64,000 bases of DNA from Bipolaris cookei (Eukaryota > Ascomycota > Dothideomycetes > Pleosporales > Pleosporaceae): positions 86,881 to 150,880 of the forward strand of contig NRSV01000076.1 in NCBI GenBank assembly GCA_002286855.1, read 5' to 3'. Positions within the stretch are counted from its first letter, which is position 1. Each line of letters starts with the position of its first letter. The position numbers were made by a program, and so were the translations under genes. This document shows positions 41,771 through 52,597 of this stretch, piece by piece. Below the pieces are notes generated by a model. That model worked only from the letters and a program-made list of their open reading frames with translations. It was not told where the DNA came from and did not search any database.

Positions 41771-41812
41771 CACGTGATTGTCTCACGTGCCGTTTGGGCG
41801 GTTGTGCACGTG
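41771..41812. promoter_or_regulatory. Cluster of three CACGTG motifs
   Basis: Hexamers at 41771, 41784 and 41807. CACGTG is the core site of fungal bHLH factors (for example Cbf1 or Pho4 type). The density is unusual, but which gene it would serve is unclear. Confidence 0.4.
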
Positions 41813-42095
41813 AGAACGTCATTTTAGGTAAGCGCAGGGTGCCCAAAGGCAGTTCGTGCCCAAGCTGGGTTTTTTTGCCCCGCCGTCCCCGCATGCCGTT
41901 CAGACTGCCATCGAACGGCGCATAAACTCAACGTCCCAGACTTCATAAATATCGCAAACATTATAGTCGTTCCACTGCTTATGCGCAGACTTCCGTACCT
42001 CGAAAAGAACCAAGTCGCGACGGCCTTCAACTACAACCTTACGTCTGATGGTATGTGGCCTGATGTTGTCTGCTACCGAACTAATTGGTGGATAG

Positions 42096-42350
42096 GTATT
42101 CCAAGACACAGAATTTGACGAAATAGACGAAACGAACATAAACTTCGAGGATGCGTCGACAACACCCGAACGGATACATGGTACAGGCGCGATGGTTTAT
42201 TGGCGAGACTGCAATGTCACGCTTATGAAGTTGAGTGAAGGAGAGCTCAAATTTGTGAAGAATATCAAACGGCGGAAAGGGAAAGGGAGGCTCGATGCTG
42301 GGGAAACCTTGGTATTCATGGGTGAGGGTGGGAAGGTCAAGACTGGCTGA
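42096..42350 (+). CDS. Candidate last exon of an unassigned gene
   Basis: An open frame of 85 codons with no ATG, starting right after a good acceptor (branch GAACTAAT, then GGATAG). The translation is protein-like: an acidic start (DTEFDEIDE), then MVYWRDCNVTLMKLSEGEL and a basic end (NIKRRKGKGR, GEGGKVKTG). It ends 25 bp before the stop of a gene on the other strand, which fits a convergent 3' end. The upstream exon is not resolved: a GTATGT donor at about 42051 is in the wrong phase. Confidence 0.35.
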   Translation, partial: VFQDTEFDEIDETNINFEDASTTPERIHGTGAMVYWRDCNVTLMKLSEGELKFVKNIKRRKGKGRLDAGETLVFMGEGGKVKTG

Positions 42351-42374
42351 TGTTGTATGTTTTGTCCATTCCAT

Positions 42375-43564
42375 TCACTTGAATAAAGCGTCCTTGAGCC
42401 TGAAGGCTTCGTCAAGCCCTAAGTTTAGGTTCAGGATCCCATCAAAATCGCAATTACTCGCCAATCTTAAGGTAACACAATTTGTCCTGAGTTTTCCTTG
42501 CCTAACTTCCTCTTTCCGTAAGGGACTTTTCTTCAGTGCCAAACTTGGCTCAGAACCGAGCAATTTTTCGATCCCTTTTTCTTTACCTCCTTGCAGGACC
42601 ACCTCATATTGGGGAAGCACCCTCACGCCATTATCTAGGGTGATGTACCAGAGTCCCGTATCTGACTCTACATGGACGCCAAACAACTCCATGGCAAGGT
42701 ACTGGATCTTGTTTGGTAGAATTGACAGGCTCATCAAGCACTCAACCTTTGGGCCAGATAGCTGAGCTGGGAATGTCATCGTTATGGAAGCTGTACCCCC
42801 TGAATTCCTTACAGCTCCGCAAGTGTACTGAGGAAAAACTCTAGCTAGTCTATCCGCTGAAGGATTGGAGACTGTTTGTTGACCGCTCAGCCCTGCAGCA
42901 GCACCATCTGGTACTCGATCTGCAACGGGCTCGAAGATTGTATGTCCGGACTCTGAACGATTGTATAAGGTAGACTCCGATGTCGTTTCACGAGCCATTT
43001 GTATCTCGTTAAGCGTTTCATTTGAGAATCGACCAGTCGTTGACCTAGTTGCCGGTGAAATGTGAAGCATCCCGCCAACATGATCCGCTAACACGTTCAG
43101 TCATTCTTGTTCCATGATGGTTCTATACACAACCTACCGTGGCGTTTATTAGTCCCTAACAGGTCTTCTGATTCGTCACAAGGGTGTTTCTCTGCCCTTA
43201 GCAACTGCTCTAATACCTTTCGGATTGTATCATGAGGTACAACCCTCGTGAGTTCGTATGCGATACTCTTCTTCTCTTCGATAGGCAGCTCTTGTAATGT
43301 CGCGATTGACTTTCGAAGAGCGCCTTGTCCTTGGAAGTGGCGAGTGGTGCGGTGATTGACAAGAAAATAAGCCAACCAGGCCTGGAGACCAATGTCATGG
43401 AAGATGCGTGCAGTAAGATGTTGTGACGCGTTCCTCGCTTCATTCAGGGTGTTCTGAAATCCATTGGGCGTTCTTCGGTATGGCCATTCATTAGTCAACT
43501 GTCGCTTTAGTGTTTCCTTGAACTCATGTATTTCGTCAAGTTCCGTTGGTGTGAAATTTGTCAT
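42375..43564 (-). CDS. Hypothetical protein, two exons
   Basis: Exons 43564-43138 and 43087-42375 (50-nt intron, GTAGGT to TTAG), in phase; 379 residues. The N-terminal 140 residues are helical with conserved-looking aromatic positions (GLQAWLAYFLVNHRTTRHF). A Ser/Thr-rich linker follows (residues about 150-230). The C-terminal part looks like a beta-rich folded domain (SITMTFPAQLSG, TGLWYITLDNGVRVL, CVTLRLASNCDFDG). No known domain or motif. Well-formed splice sites and a full-length frame make it likely to be a real gene. Confidence 0.6.
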
Positions 43565-44183
43565 ATTGGGTAGGAGGTAAGTTTACATGAAGAACGAGGG
43601 GGATTTGTATTAGCATGAGGTAAATTTACATCAGGATGCATTTCACAAAGGTAGCCGAGTTATATCGATTATGGTAGCAGACGCTAAGGGCTCTGGGCGC
43701 GTGCGACTGGCTCGCGTATATCAGACGCTATGGTCTCTGTAAATGGCTAGCTGAACGCCTCCATGCCTTTTCATCCCCTAGTCCTGCAGCGCGGGATCCG
43801 GAAGGTAGAAGCCCCCGGCAAGCCGCGCCTCTAGTGTTGTCTCTTTCGCACATCGAAGGTTCGACTGTCCATTCCCGCTCGGACAAAGGCATATAACGCA
43901 CAGGCTAACCAACCTCCTGGGGTACCGACGTGGTGCCGAGCCAGCCTCCTTGGCCCACGTGTTGTCGCGCGCAGCCGCTACCTTCTGGCGCTATCGCTAC
44001 CGTACATCGCACATTTCTTCTCGTCACTCCTGATCTTATCTCACCCTTTTGAGATCACCTACAGTTGTGAGCGACTGTGTGCGTGACGGCGCTGTGGCAC
44101 TTTTTGGTGATCGGTATGCTTGAGGAAGTCTTCTCACTTGTGGTCGCAAGTCACACAGTCTAAACCGATAGATGAAGGGCTAA
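43565..44183. other. Intergenic, no gene
   Basis: No supported gene. A 15-bp near-repeat containing GAGGTAA(G/A)TTTACAT occurs at about 43572 and 43617. Confidence 0.4.
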
Positions 44184-45230
44184 GTGGCTTTCGCAACACT
44201 TTCAATTCAATATGCGAAGACAAAGGCATCCCCACTTCTTCGCAAGCGCTTGATCAGGTGGGCTATGAAGGCAGTATATGCTGACATAGATACTGCGCTT
44301 CTAAAGCATATGCAGAAACTTGGGACTTATTCGTTGATATCTTTTCTGCTTTGCGAGCCCTCTCAGCTGCTCGATTCTTACAGTCTTGACTTCGAGGTAA
44401 AACTCTCTGCTATGACCTCTTGCGGCTTAACGCTATAGTCGACTTAGATGACTTGGACGCTGAACGAATACGACCTCTGCTCGATGCAATCCTCGAATTC
44501 TAGCTTGACGAAGTTGTCTGGGATGGAGTATACGACGCCGTCACTGAGTCGACGCCACCACCCCGCACTACCTCGTCTTTCCAACAAACACCCTTGTCCA
44601 TCAATACGGGCAGCTTCGCGAACTCGACAGACCACCGCAAACACGTAAATGATGTGTTGAAGGAGGAGCTAGGACACCTGTACGTTGGTATACCCGGTTT
44701 CTTCGAAGCGTTCTTTGGAGGTGTGCCAGGCCTGAGACTGGCGGCACAGGCTGTGTTTGACAAGTGCAAGGAAGGAGACAGCCCACTCTTTTGGGTAGAG
44801 AGTGGCTGGCAGGGCTGGCCTGAGGGGGCTAAAGAAAAGGATGTACTCAGCTGGTTTGCTCCGCTTGCAGACTGGCTGTTAGACCCTGCAGAAGGGCACC
44901 AGCCGGTGTCTAGAATACGCCGGCGACCACTAGCCCAGCCGCATCAACCTCTCCAAGGCTCGACTACCGATCGTAAACTGAACATTGGCTTTGTGGACGA
45001 TTTGAACGCTGGCGTGAACTCGAAGTGCCGATAGTCACACATTCTCGTATTCAGAGATCTTAGGGCTTTCTATAGAGACAAGGGACAGTCAGCGCAGCGC
45101 AGGTTGGAGCGCAAGCGGAAGTGGGCACTTGCCACGCGCATGGATGTGGGTTTCAATGCAGCTGCAACAGTGATTTTACAGGTACCGAATCGACACAGAG
45201 GCATGTATGGTGGCCTGTAGAGATCATTGT
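44184..45230 (+). pseudogene. FunK1-type fungal protein kinase, N-terminal fragment
   Basis: The block from about 44594 (HVNDVLKEELGHLYVGIPGF, then PLFWVESGWQGWPEGAKE, RRRPLAQPHQPLQG and IGFVDDLNAGVNSKC) has the layout I know from the region just before the kinase domain in FunK1 (Pkinase_fungal) proteins. The typical next residues CxWSQILV appear as C-R-stop-SHILV at about 45030: Trp TGG has become TAG. After ILV the sequence no longer resembles the family, though the frame stays open to about 45218. The kinase catalytic motifs are absent. Upstream pieces (44184-44438, 44448-44590) are in other frames. So it is a truncated, decayed gene. Confidence 0.6.
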
Positions 45231-45515
45231 AGCCACTGACATGTGTGATTCAACACTATGATCTTATGTTGTCCGGGAATTTGAGTTCTCGCTGTTTCCG
45301 TCATCCCTTGCGAATTGCTGTAGTCTTGGTAGTTAGTTGTAGAAGTTCCTCTGCCTAAACCAAAATTCCGCCAAGAAAACACGTCAAGGACGAAGTGCAA
45401 CTAGATCTGTTTAAGCATAGCGCATGCAGTTACCTCTCGAATTAGATAAGAACACATCTGCTCATCGATCAGCTCTACCCATCAATCTTCTTGAACCTTA
45501 TCCTCCAAATCTGCC
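45231..45515. other. Promoter of the kinase-like fusion gene
   Basis: 285 bp upstream of ATG 45516; no gene. Confidence 0.35.
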
Positions 45516-47407
45516 ATGGGCTCCCCTTATAACATTTCAGGATCTGCCTCTCAGCTCTTCTTCCAAAACAAAGACTGCGCTGAATACAGTGCACTTTCTA
45601 TAATTGCAGAGTCGCTTGCGCACCCTCAACGAGCACTTCTCAGTGCCTTTGTGCAGCACGCCGTTGACCGAGAAGTTGCATCACAATTTTTCCTTGATGA
45701 GGTCTCTGGACAGGGTAAAGTGGCAGTGTCAGAGTTTTTAGCTGACTGGATATGTCTTCTTAGGAAAGGTACATCGCTAATAGCTTAACTTGGAATTAGC
45801 TAACTTTGACCACAGTGCGCCCTGTTGTTTGCACCGATTTGGAGCAATCACTAAGGCGAAACGTATGGCAAAGAGATGGAGGACGATGCTGTGTCTCGAA
45901 GGCTGGAAATGAACAGCAGCATGATGGGGGCTTACTGCTTGCCTACGTCTTGTCTCCTTCATTTTTTTGTGATAGCGACATGGCCGACAACGTGAGTCTA
46001 TCTGCCCTGTGTCCCCTTGTGCCTAACCTCCTCCCAGAAAACACTTTACAGAATATTCGGGGCATTTATAGGAGAGTCACAATTGCAAAATCTACGATCA
46101 TTCATAGGACAAGACTCTCGTTCTCCAAGTCGAGATCAGTCCGATCAGTTGATACTGCTATCGTCACAAATTTTTGAACATTTCAGAAACGGGAGGCTTT
46201 CTCTTAAACGTGGTCTCTCTATGGCTGCAAGCAACTCAGTATGGTCCTGTCCATTAGCTCTACTATTCTTCTAACTAGTTAGGCCCAGTATTTTGTGGAA
46301 GCAAGGAATTTAATTCCATCCATTCATGTCGAAAGGTTCCATTTCATAACATTGGAAAACAAAGCTGATGGACTCGTTTCGCTTCCAAACGCGCAGCTAT
46401 TGGAAATCCACCACCGATGTGCAGAGGCTTTAGCGTGGCTAGAAGTATTCGACTACATGAAGCGGAACCTCAACACGCTACACAAGCCGGGTACTAGAAA
46501 ATCCGCCAATCCCGCCGTGGAAACGCCGGTGAGCAAAAGCTCCTGGAATCTATGGTACCTCCAAGCTATATCTGAAGCACTTCGATATGTCTGGGTTCAG
46601 ACACCGACCTTCTTTCGAGTGTTTGCCTACAACCACTTAGCTCGGATTTCAAATAGACTCTATGGTAGCACTGGCTCGGATAGGATTTACCGACTACCTT
46701 TCAACCTGTATTTGCGGGTGGCAAGTAGTGACTGGGCACCAAGACATCAAGCAGAAGCCCAATCACTTCGTCTGGTTGAAAGGTATACCAACATTCCTGT
46801 GCCAAGGGCAATCGATGCTATTCAATACTCTGATTCTTCGTTTCTCCTAATGACTGGTATCCCCGGAGAAATAATTGGGCGAAGGATCCCTATCATGACC
46901 GATGAACAATTGGACTCGGTCGCAGGGGATCTTAAGAGATACATAGCTGAGCTGCGGCAAATTCCCAATAAGACAGGCTCGGGATTCCAAATCTGCAACG
47001 CACTGGGGGGAGGCATCCTGGATTGGCGGATTGGCGAATCGCAACGCACAGAGCTTAGATTCCAAGATGAAACGCAGTTCAACAAGTACTTGACGGAAGA
47101 TCTTCCACTGGACGAAGATGCATGGGAACTGGTGTCGAAGTCACATAGTGTGAAACATGATATCGTTTTTACGCATGGAGATCTCAACCTAAGGAACATC
47201 CTGGTTGACGATGATGGGAAGATATCTGGAATCGTTGATTGGGAGTGCGCGGGCTGGTACCCTGAGTATTGGGAGTATACCAAGGCACATTTTTCAGCGC
47301 GTTATAATATTCGGTGGACCGCGGATGTCATTGATCAGAATTTTCTTGGTTACCGCGATGAGTTGCAGGTTGAAGGTATGCTCTCTAGTATGGCGCCTTC
47401 TTGGTAG
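45516..47407 (+). CDS. HNH-like domain fused to an APH/choline-kinase-like phosphotransferase
   Basis: Exons 45516-45768, 45816-45991, 46038-46238, 46283-47407, in phase; 584 residues. After a helical N-terminal region (1-84), residues 85-140 resemble the fungal HNH module (LEQSLRRNVWQRDGGRC, then LAYVLSPSFF), but the usual AHIL His position is Tyr, so nuclease activity is doubtful. The large last exon is an aminoglycoside-phosphotransferase-like kinase fold: a P-loop-side Lys/Glu region, then HGDLNLRNILV (catalytic Asp and Asn, about residues 508-518) and the metal-binding ISGIVDWECAGWYPEYWEY. Such proteins phosphorylate small molecules or are pseudo-kinases; the substrate is unknown. An alternative last intron (GTATGC at about 47377 to GTAG at 47426) would replace the last few residues. 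Its companion HNH module suggests a defence or self-recognition role only by analogy. Confidence 0.72.
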
Positions 47408-48016
47408 ACTTGCATTTACGCGTAGGTATCTTTACTGAATAGGTTGTACTCTAGGTGAATATAACGCTGCTAATCAATCTGGAAATAGTAATAGTAATGC
47501 GTCCTTCACCATAACTACTACTGATAAAGAGGCGCTGCATGGGATGCATTCAATCTCCCCTCTAATGCTAATCTAACAAGCTGTCGATAAAGCTGTGCTT
47601 GATCATATCTCACACCTCTACCATAAAATATCACGAAAACAGCTAATTATCAATAAATTATCATACAACTAAATAGCCCTTTTAGTTCCAGTTTGTCTTG
47701 TCATGCCGTTGTAGGCTACTTCGCTGTTTTCTATAGTGGCGCACCTAGAATTGTGTAACTAGCAGCTGCATCTTAGTGGGGTGGGGACTTAATAGATACG
47801 AGCTCCTTCGTGCAGTAGATCTGGCTTCAGAGAACATGAATAGATATTGAGAATCTCCAGCTACAGTACAAAATGATAACAAGAGGCCAATACAGACGAC
47901 TATAGCGGCTAAGCAATCTTGTAACAACTCATGGACACATAATCGCACCTCCAACTGGCACGGAACAAAAGTAGCCACATTGTATGTATATGGGGCGATT
48001 ACCAGCTCTGTTCTCA
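47408..48016. other. Intergenic, no gene
   Basis: 600 bp, AT-rich in its first half; nothing recognisable. Confidence 0.4.
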
Positions 48017-48520
48017 CTAAGATGTAGTTGAAAATCGCGTCTCGTTCCAAACCATAGCACCATTAGTTCCCTGCTCGACACCAGCTCGGTTAGATTCCGC
48101 TGCCATAATCGCCTGCTCTTCAATAGTTGCTATAGCCTTGGTGAGACGAATAACGCCTGCATTATGAAGTGCCAGCAAAGCATCCTTGACCCAAACTCTG
48201 CATGTGAACGCCTCCTGCGTATTGGGCGACGGCTGGCCATTCCCTGGTACTTGCCCAAGAGTAGTCTTAAATGTATTCCAGGTTTGGCTGTTGACAGTCC
48301 CGACTTTGAAACAGAGGCAAAGACTCATGGAACTTGGAATGCCAGAGGTTGATTTGATTTCCAGACTCCAGCCACCGGTTCGATTTACGGCATGCCATAC
48401 GTCGCCTTGAGGCTTGTTTGTGGGGACATATATCCCCCAATGAAAACCTGGCTCGGCGCCACGAAGGCTAAGGATAACATATATGGAGTAATTTTCCAGT
48501 TGAGCGGTAACGGCCGACAT
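48017..48520 (-). CDS. Small conserved-looking fungal protein
   Basis: Single exon, 167 residues, from ATG 48520. It opens with beta-like strands (YSIYVILSLRGAEPGFHWGI) where FHWGIYVP is the most family-like segment, then WHAVNRTGGWSLEIK. I recall similar short fungal proteins with an HWG motif, often in many copies near accessory regions, but cannot name the family. The C-terminal half is helical (ALLALHNAGVIRLTKAIATI). No signal peptide. Function unknown. Confidence 0.55.
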   Translation of the reverse strand: MSAVTAQLENYSIYVILSLRGAEPGFHWGIYVPTNKPQGDVWHAVNRTGGWSLEIKSTSGIPSSMSLCLCFKVGTVNSQTWNTFKTTLGQVPGNGQPSPNTQEAFTCRVWVKDALLALHNAGVIRLTKAIATIEEQAIMAAESNRAGVEQGTNGAMVWNETRFSTTS

Positions 48521-49190
48521 TGTTGATCTTTCGAGAACAAGTTTTCCGTAGTCAACAAGAATATAAAAGTGGATAGAAAGTGAAGCAAGATAGAAAGCAA
48601 AAGTGGACCAAATGTTAATTTGGATGGAGAAGACGGGTAATCTGATAGGCTTTCGAGTCTTGATGTATTTGCGATTCTAAGTAGAACTGGTGTATTACAG
48701 GAAAAAACTATTGCTGGCAACATTCCTTTTATATCGAGAATGTCGGCACTGTCACGTCGAAGCGCTGTTTATTGATATGCTTCTGATGTGCCAATAAGAA
48801 GCATCATCCAGCCGCTGGTCTTGGCCGCCGTTGGCTCGGACTATCATGCTGTGCCGCAAGAAGCGCCCTAATTTCATAGGCTGCCATTATCTTATAAGAA
48901 ATGCCCTTAGCTCAAGAATTCGACTAGTCATACAATACGCGTTCCAAGTGCCGCCTTAATATAAAATCTCGTTCAAATGGCCAAACGCTAGCAGGAAGGT
49001 AGGTAGCCGAGCGCTCGGTCTTATATCATTTGTGTATTAATACTGTAGTATTAACGTGTGAGACGGGCGAGTTTGCGACGATGCTAAGACCCCACCAAAT
49101 ACTACGACTATTGCAAACTATTATAACGCAACTACGAAAGTAGTTAGATAGAAATCGTAGTAGGCTATTCTATTTATTATCTATCGCTTC
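48521..49190. other. Intergenic, no gene
   Basis: 670 bp with nothing supported; the right part becomes repeat-like near the transposase relic. Confidence 0.4.
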
Positions 49191-49515
49191 TACCTACTTG
49201 CATGTGCGCGCATTATGCCCTGCCTCGTTGCAGCGCCTACAGTGCCTTAGGGACGGCTCGCCTGCCTCAGCGCGTGCTCTCTTCTTTACCTTTTTTCTAT
49301 CGTACTACGCACGCCAAGCTCCTTTAAAGCTGCTAATCGCTCTCCCTCTTCAACTACTAGAGTCCTTTGTTTCTGTGTTCGCTTTCTTTGATGTAATCTT
49401 CGTTGCGTAGCAGCTCTATTAGCTACTTCAAGCTCGGCGACGCGTTTCTGCGATAGGACTAGTTTAAGCACGTCGATCTCTTGTTTGCTTCCAAATCTGT
49501 CTATAAGGGCCATAT
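49190..49515 (-). pseudogene. Relic of a pogo/Fot1-type transposase C terminus
   Basis: The minus frame 49513-49286 has the basic helical tail typical of these transposases (KRVAELEVANRAATQRRLHQ, EEGERLAALKEL). Then, in another frame around 49245-49200, comes a CCHC zinc knuckle (CRRCNEAGHNARTC), followed by TAG. The upstream DDE domain is not recognisable, and no inverted repeats were found. Unlike the two longer elements in this window, only the 3' coding end remains. Confidence 0.6.
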
Positions 49516-50464
49516 TGATGGAGACAGCAGAGTACTTACGTTTCTGTTATCTGGTCACTATTGTGATAGGTTTCGTCAATGCGGGGACATCGTATTCTGC
49601 AAGTTGACTCATATGGTTAACGTCCTTTTCTATATGATGAGAAACCCTGTGTGCCGAGAACAACCAATAAATGGCCCACAAAGCTGCAGCCAGGCGAGAC
49701 AGCGAGCGCTTGCCTATGCGCGTCTAGCCAATGGGCGGGTCACTCAATTATAGATGAGTGAGTTACTGTACGTAGTTATGCTTCGAGGCTAGCACTTCTA
49801 GGAAAGCTAGCTTGAGGTAGATACTTAACTACCGCGGTCTTCTCCTAGACTAAGATTGGTAAATGCGAGGACTTTGTAGGACGAATATGCTCTAGAACCA
49901 GATCCAACAGATTTTTGGGGTGGTTCTTTCCCAAGTAATTCCAAAAAACTGTTCGCACCTTAATTACCTTTAAGAACCTGCCAGTTAGCTTCAGTTAACA
50001 TCTAACGCCCCTCTATAAGTGCTGAGAAACCTATTGTGTTAGGAGAAAAACTCATATATACGAGTCAACTATAAGATGTCAGGAAAAGAGACTAATTGAG
50101 TGAACCCTAGAGTTACTGTGATCAGAACCTTCTAACCAACTTGACTCGCGCTTTCCGTATTTAGAACAAGACACAGTGTCCATATATAAGTTCCCTTACC
50201 GTTATCGTGTCTCGCACGTTTGGAACCAGTTAACTGCTTCAATATGGTATATATAGCACGCTTCAAGAAGAGTCAACCTTCGGATGCCGCTGGTGCATAA
50301 AAGGAGTCGAGGGGCTACAAGCGCTCGAATAGGTTTAGCGTATGATTCATAACTAACAATTGAGCTTATTCTGCAGTCAGACAGTATGAGGCCTAGCGTA
50401 GACAAGTGAATGTAATTGAAGAGATACTCGGAATTATCTAGACTAAAGAGTATCGCAGTAGTTT
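49516..50464. other. Repeat-like spacer, no gene
   Basis: About 950 bp. A GC-rich segment (49660-49745) and AT-rich remainder, both probably transposon debris. No coding sequence supported. Confidence 0.35.
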
Positions 50465-51820
50465 TCACAAGCCTTTCTTCCGCAATGTGTAGTAGCGCAG
50501 TTTTACTGCACCAGGCGACCGACTAGGGAAGCGTTTACATATCTCTTCCCACTCCATGCCCTGTTTATCCTTTAACGAAAGTAAAAGAACTTCTTCTGAC
50601 TCTAGCCACAGCTTATGTGTTCGTTGGCTGTGCTCTTTTATATCCTCCTCTTCATTCTCATCGTCTTCGTCCCAGCCGTCGTTTGAGTGGTCCGTTTCAT
50701 GACTTACAGCGCCATTATGGGCACTGTTCATTCGCTTCTCATTCAAGCTCCCGCCGTGAGAGAGGTCTGAGAGATGGCCGTTACAGCGGTATCCCAGTAG
50801 CAACCAGCAATCCCGCGACAGCTGGATCAGGCGCGTAACTTTTCCTTGCTCGCCAATTACTTTGTGACCAAGGGCTACTAGATTAAGAGAATGATTTGGA
50901 TTAGGAAGGTGCAATATGGCTGTTACGACAGAAGAGTCATTTGGAATAGCGCAAAGTGTTAGATCGGTGATCTGAGAAGGCATGCTGAATCCAGATTCGT
51001 AGTCGATATTATTTCCATCTTCGGCTGTCGTGCCTAGAGGATTTGATGCTGACAGGTAACTTTGAGACTCTTTATCGGTGTTGAGCTGCTCCGATATCGA
51101 ACTTTGGTGTAGCTGGGTCAATCTTGCTTGTTGTGGTGGCTTCGTAGGTGCTGTATTGTAGTCCAATGATCTGAGAGCAGTGTTTGACTTCCTACGTCCT
51201 ATCTCAGGTGCGCAAGCTTTGCGTCTAGGCCTTTGGGATCTCGATGAAGGAATGATATGTGACCCATTGCGGCCGAGTTCCTTTTGAACGATTTCTCCAG
51301 TCTTGCTACCGCTACTTTGTCCATTCATCACATCCCTACCGGATTCTTGGCCAATGTCTTCTTCTGGATCCAGTTCTTCGGAAAGGGCTATAGAACGTCG
51401 TGCTTGTAGTCGCTCTTCAGTTGATCCCCAAACATTAGTGCCGTCGCGATGTTCTACACCGTAGAGATCAGTTGGAGGCAGGGGTAGGCTTATTGTACAA
51501 TACTCTTCATGGCCAGCACTTAAAGAACTGAGAATAGAGCTGTCACGAGTACTAAGACTGGAAGCTTGGTCGTAAAGATGCGGCAAGGGCCTTAGCTTAG
51601 GCATATATGTACGTTCGATTGTGGGACTCTGTGCCTCTTGCTCAACCATCCTTCGCTGCTTCGATGGACGACGATCAAGCTCTGGATCCGACACAGCGTT
51701 CGGCACTGTTTCTAGGATACTTGTTGTTTCATCAGTAACCGAAGATTGATGCGATCGTTTTTGGCTGTTTGATGATCCATTTACCACACTAGCGATGCCG
51801 GAGAACGTTTCGTCTTCCAT
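50465..51820 (-). CDS. SANT/Myb-like domain protein
   Basis: Single exon, 451 residues, from ATG 51820. The first 330 residues are mostly disordered, rich in Ser and charged residues, with an AT-hook-like basic patch (SQRPRRKACAPEIGRRK). An acidic run (DDENEEEDIKEH) precedes the C-terminal SANT/Myb-like helix bundle: WLESEEVLLLSLKD, MEWEEICKRFPSRS, PGAVKLRYYTLRKK, with the three spaced aromatics. This points to DNA or chromatin binding. The frame could be extended at its 5' end by splicing to the gene at 51875-52597 (donor GTGAGT at 51882, acceptor GGAAG at about 51813), which is in phase but skips a nearer AG. Confidence 0.7.
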   Translation of the reverse strand: MEDETFSGIASVVNGSSNSQKRSHQSSVTDETTSILETVPNAVSDPELDRRPSKQRRMVEQEAQSPTIERTYMPKLRPLPHLYDQASSLSTRDSSILSSLSAGHEEYCTISLPLPPTDLYGVEHRDGTNVWGSTEERLQARRSIALSEELDPEEDIGQESGRDVMNGQSSGSKTGEIVQKELGRNGSHIIPSSRSQRPRRKACAPEIGRRKSNTALRSLDYNTAPTKPPQQARLTQLHQSSISEQLNTDKESQSYLSASNPLGTTAEDGNNIDYESGFSMPSQITDLTLCAIPNDSSVVTAILHLPNPNHSLNLVALGHKVIGEQGKVTRLIQLSRDCWLLLGYRCNGHLSDLSHGGSLNEKRMNSAHNGAVSHETDHSNDGWDEDDENEEEDIKEHSQRTHKLWLESEEVLLLSLKDKQGMEWEEICKRFPSRSPGAVKLRYYTLRKKGL

Positions 51821-51874
51821 TGATGGCCCTTATTTGACTGCGTCAACGTGGCTGCGTATACTGATAAGACAATT

Positions 51875-52597
51875 CTACTCACTATGGTAAGTACGCTCAA
51901 TATCCCCTATAGAGAAAGCGTACTCTATAGATGTGTGGAGATCACCGCGCTGTTTGGCGTGGTCCCTGCCATTGGCAGTGGCAAAATACTGGCTTTCGTC
52001 CTGAGAATTGGGGGAACCGTTGTTGAACTGAAACTTTGTAGCGTTGTCGTAATTGCCGGTTGCGTCACTTTCGGCAACCGAATATAAGTCTATTTGGTAT
52101 CAGTGGAATCAGCACCACAATCAACTTGAGTACTTGCCTTGACCGCCTCCATGAAACGACTCATTCAAGTCTAAGCCCAATATTGCGTGGTCCACAACTC
52201 TCTCATGGCACAACTCACGGCGAAGCGGATAGTGACTATCGCCCATTGCAAACTCATGGGTGCCTGTTCTAGAGTCTACTCCAAACAGATCGCACTTTTC
52301 TGAATCAATGCTTTCAACATCTTCCACATGGCCTGTTGTCTGTACCTGGAGTGTCTGTTGAGGGACGGCGGGAAGGTTGCTTTCGCTTTCTGAATATGAC
52401 TCAGTCCGCATTGGTTCGCTTACACGACTAGAGAGTAACAATCCTAAGGATTGTGTCGCTGCTTCTCCATGGTTTCTATAAACATTCTGTTCGGTCTTTT
52501 TAGCCTTTGGCTTAGATTTCGTACGCTTCAGTGACGTAGGGTCGTAATGTCTGAACTCAGATGAAGTGTTCTGAAGAACTGAAGTAAAAGTAGCCAT
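51875..52597 (-). CDS. Hypothetical protein with a GC-AG intron
   Basis: Exons 52597-52138 and 52089-51875, in phase; 224 residues. The intron uses the donor CAAG|GCAAGT, the usual context of GC-AG introns, and the acceptor AATAG. Splicing exactly restores the frame and gives a 71-codon second exon (YSVAESDATGNYDNAT, then YAFSIGDIERTYHSE). The protein is Ser/Glu/Gln-rich with a basic patch near residue 30 (TSLKRTKSKPKAKKTEQN). It may be the 5' part of the adjacent SANT/Myb gene, which would give one protein of about 670 residues. No known domain by itself. Confidence 0.5.

Larger units (their letters stand above)
40515..42095. other. 1.6-kb gene-poor stretch with two odd sequence patches
   Basis: No gene is supported. 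It contains a 9-bp-type tandem run (41671-41719) and three CACGTG hexamers in 42 bp (41771-41812). A protein-like plus-strand frame about 41850-42050 could be an upstream exon of the 42096-42350 candidate, but phases do not match cleanly. Confidence 0.4.

Noticed and set aside
43780..43900. Possible tRNA-like GGTTCGACTG segment
   Set aside because: No matching acceptor stem or anticodon arm could be folded around it.
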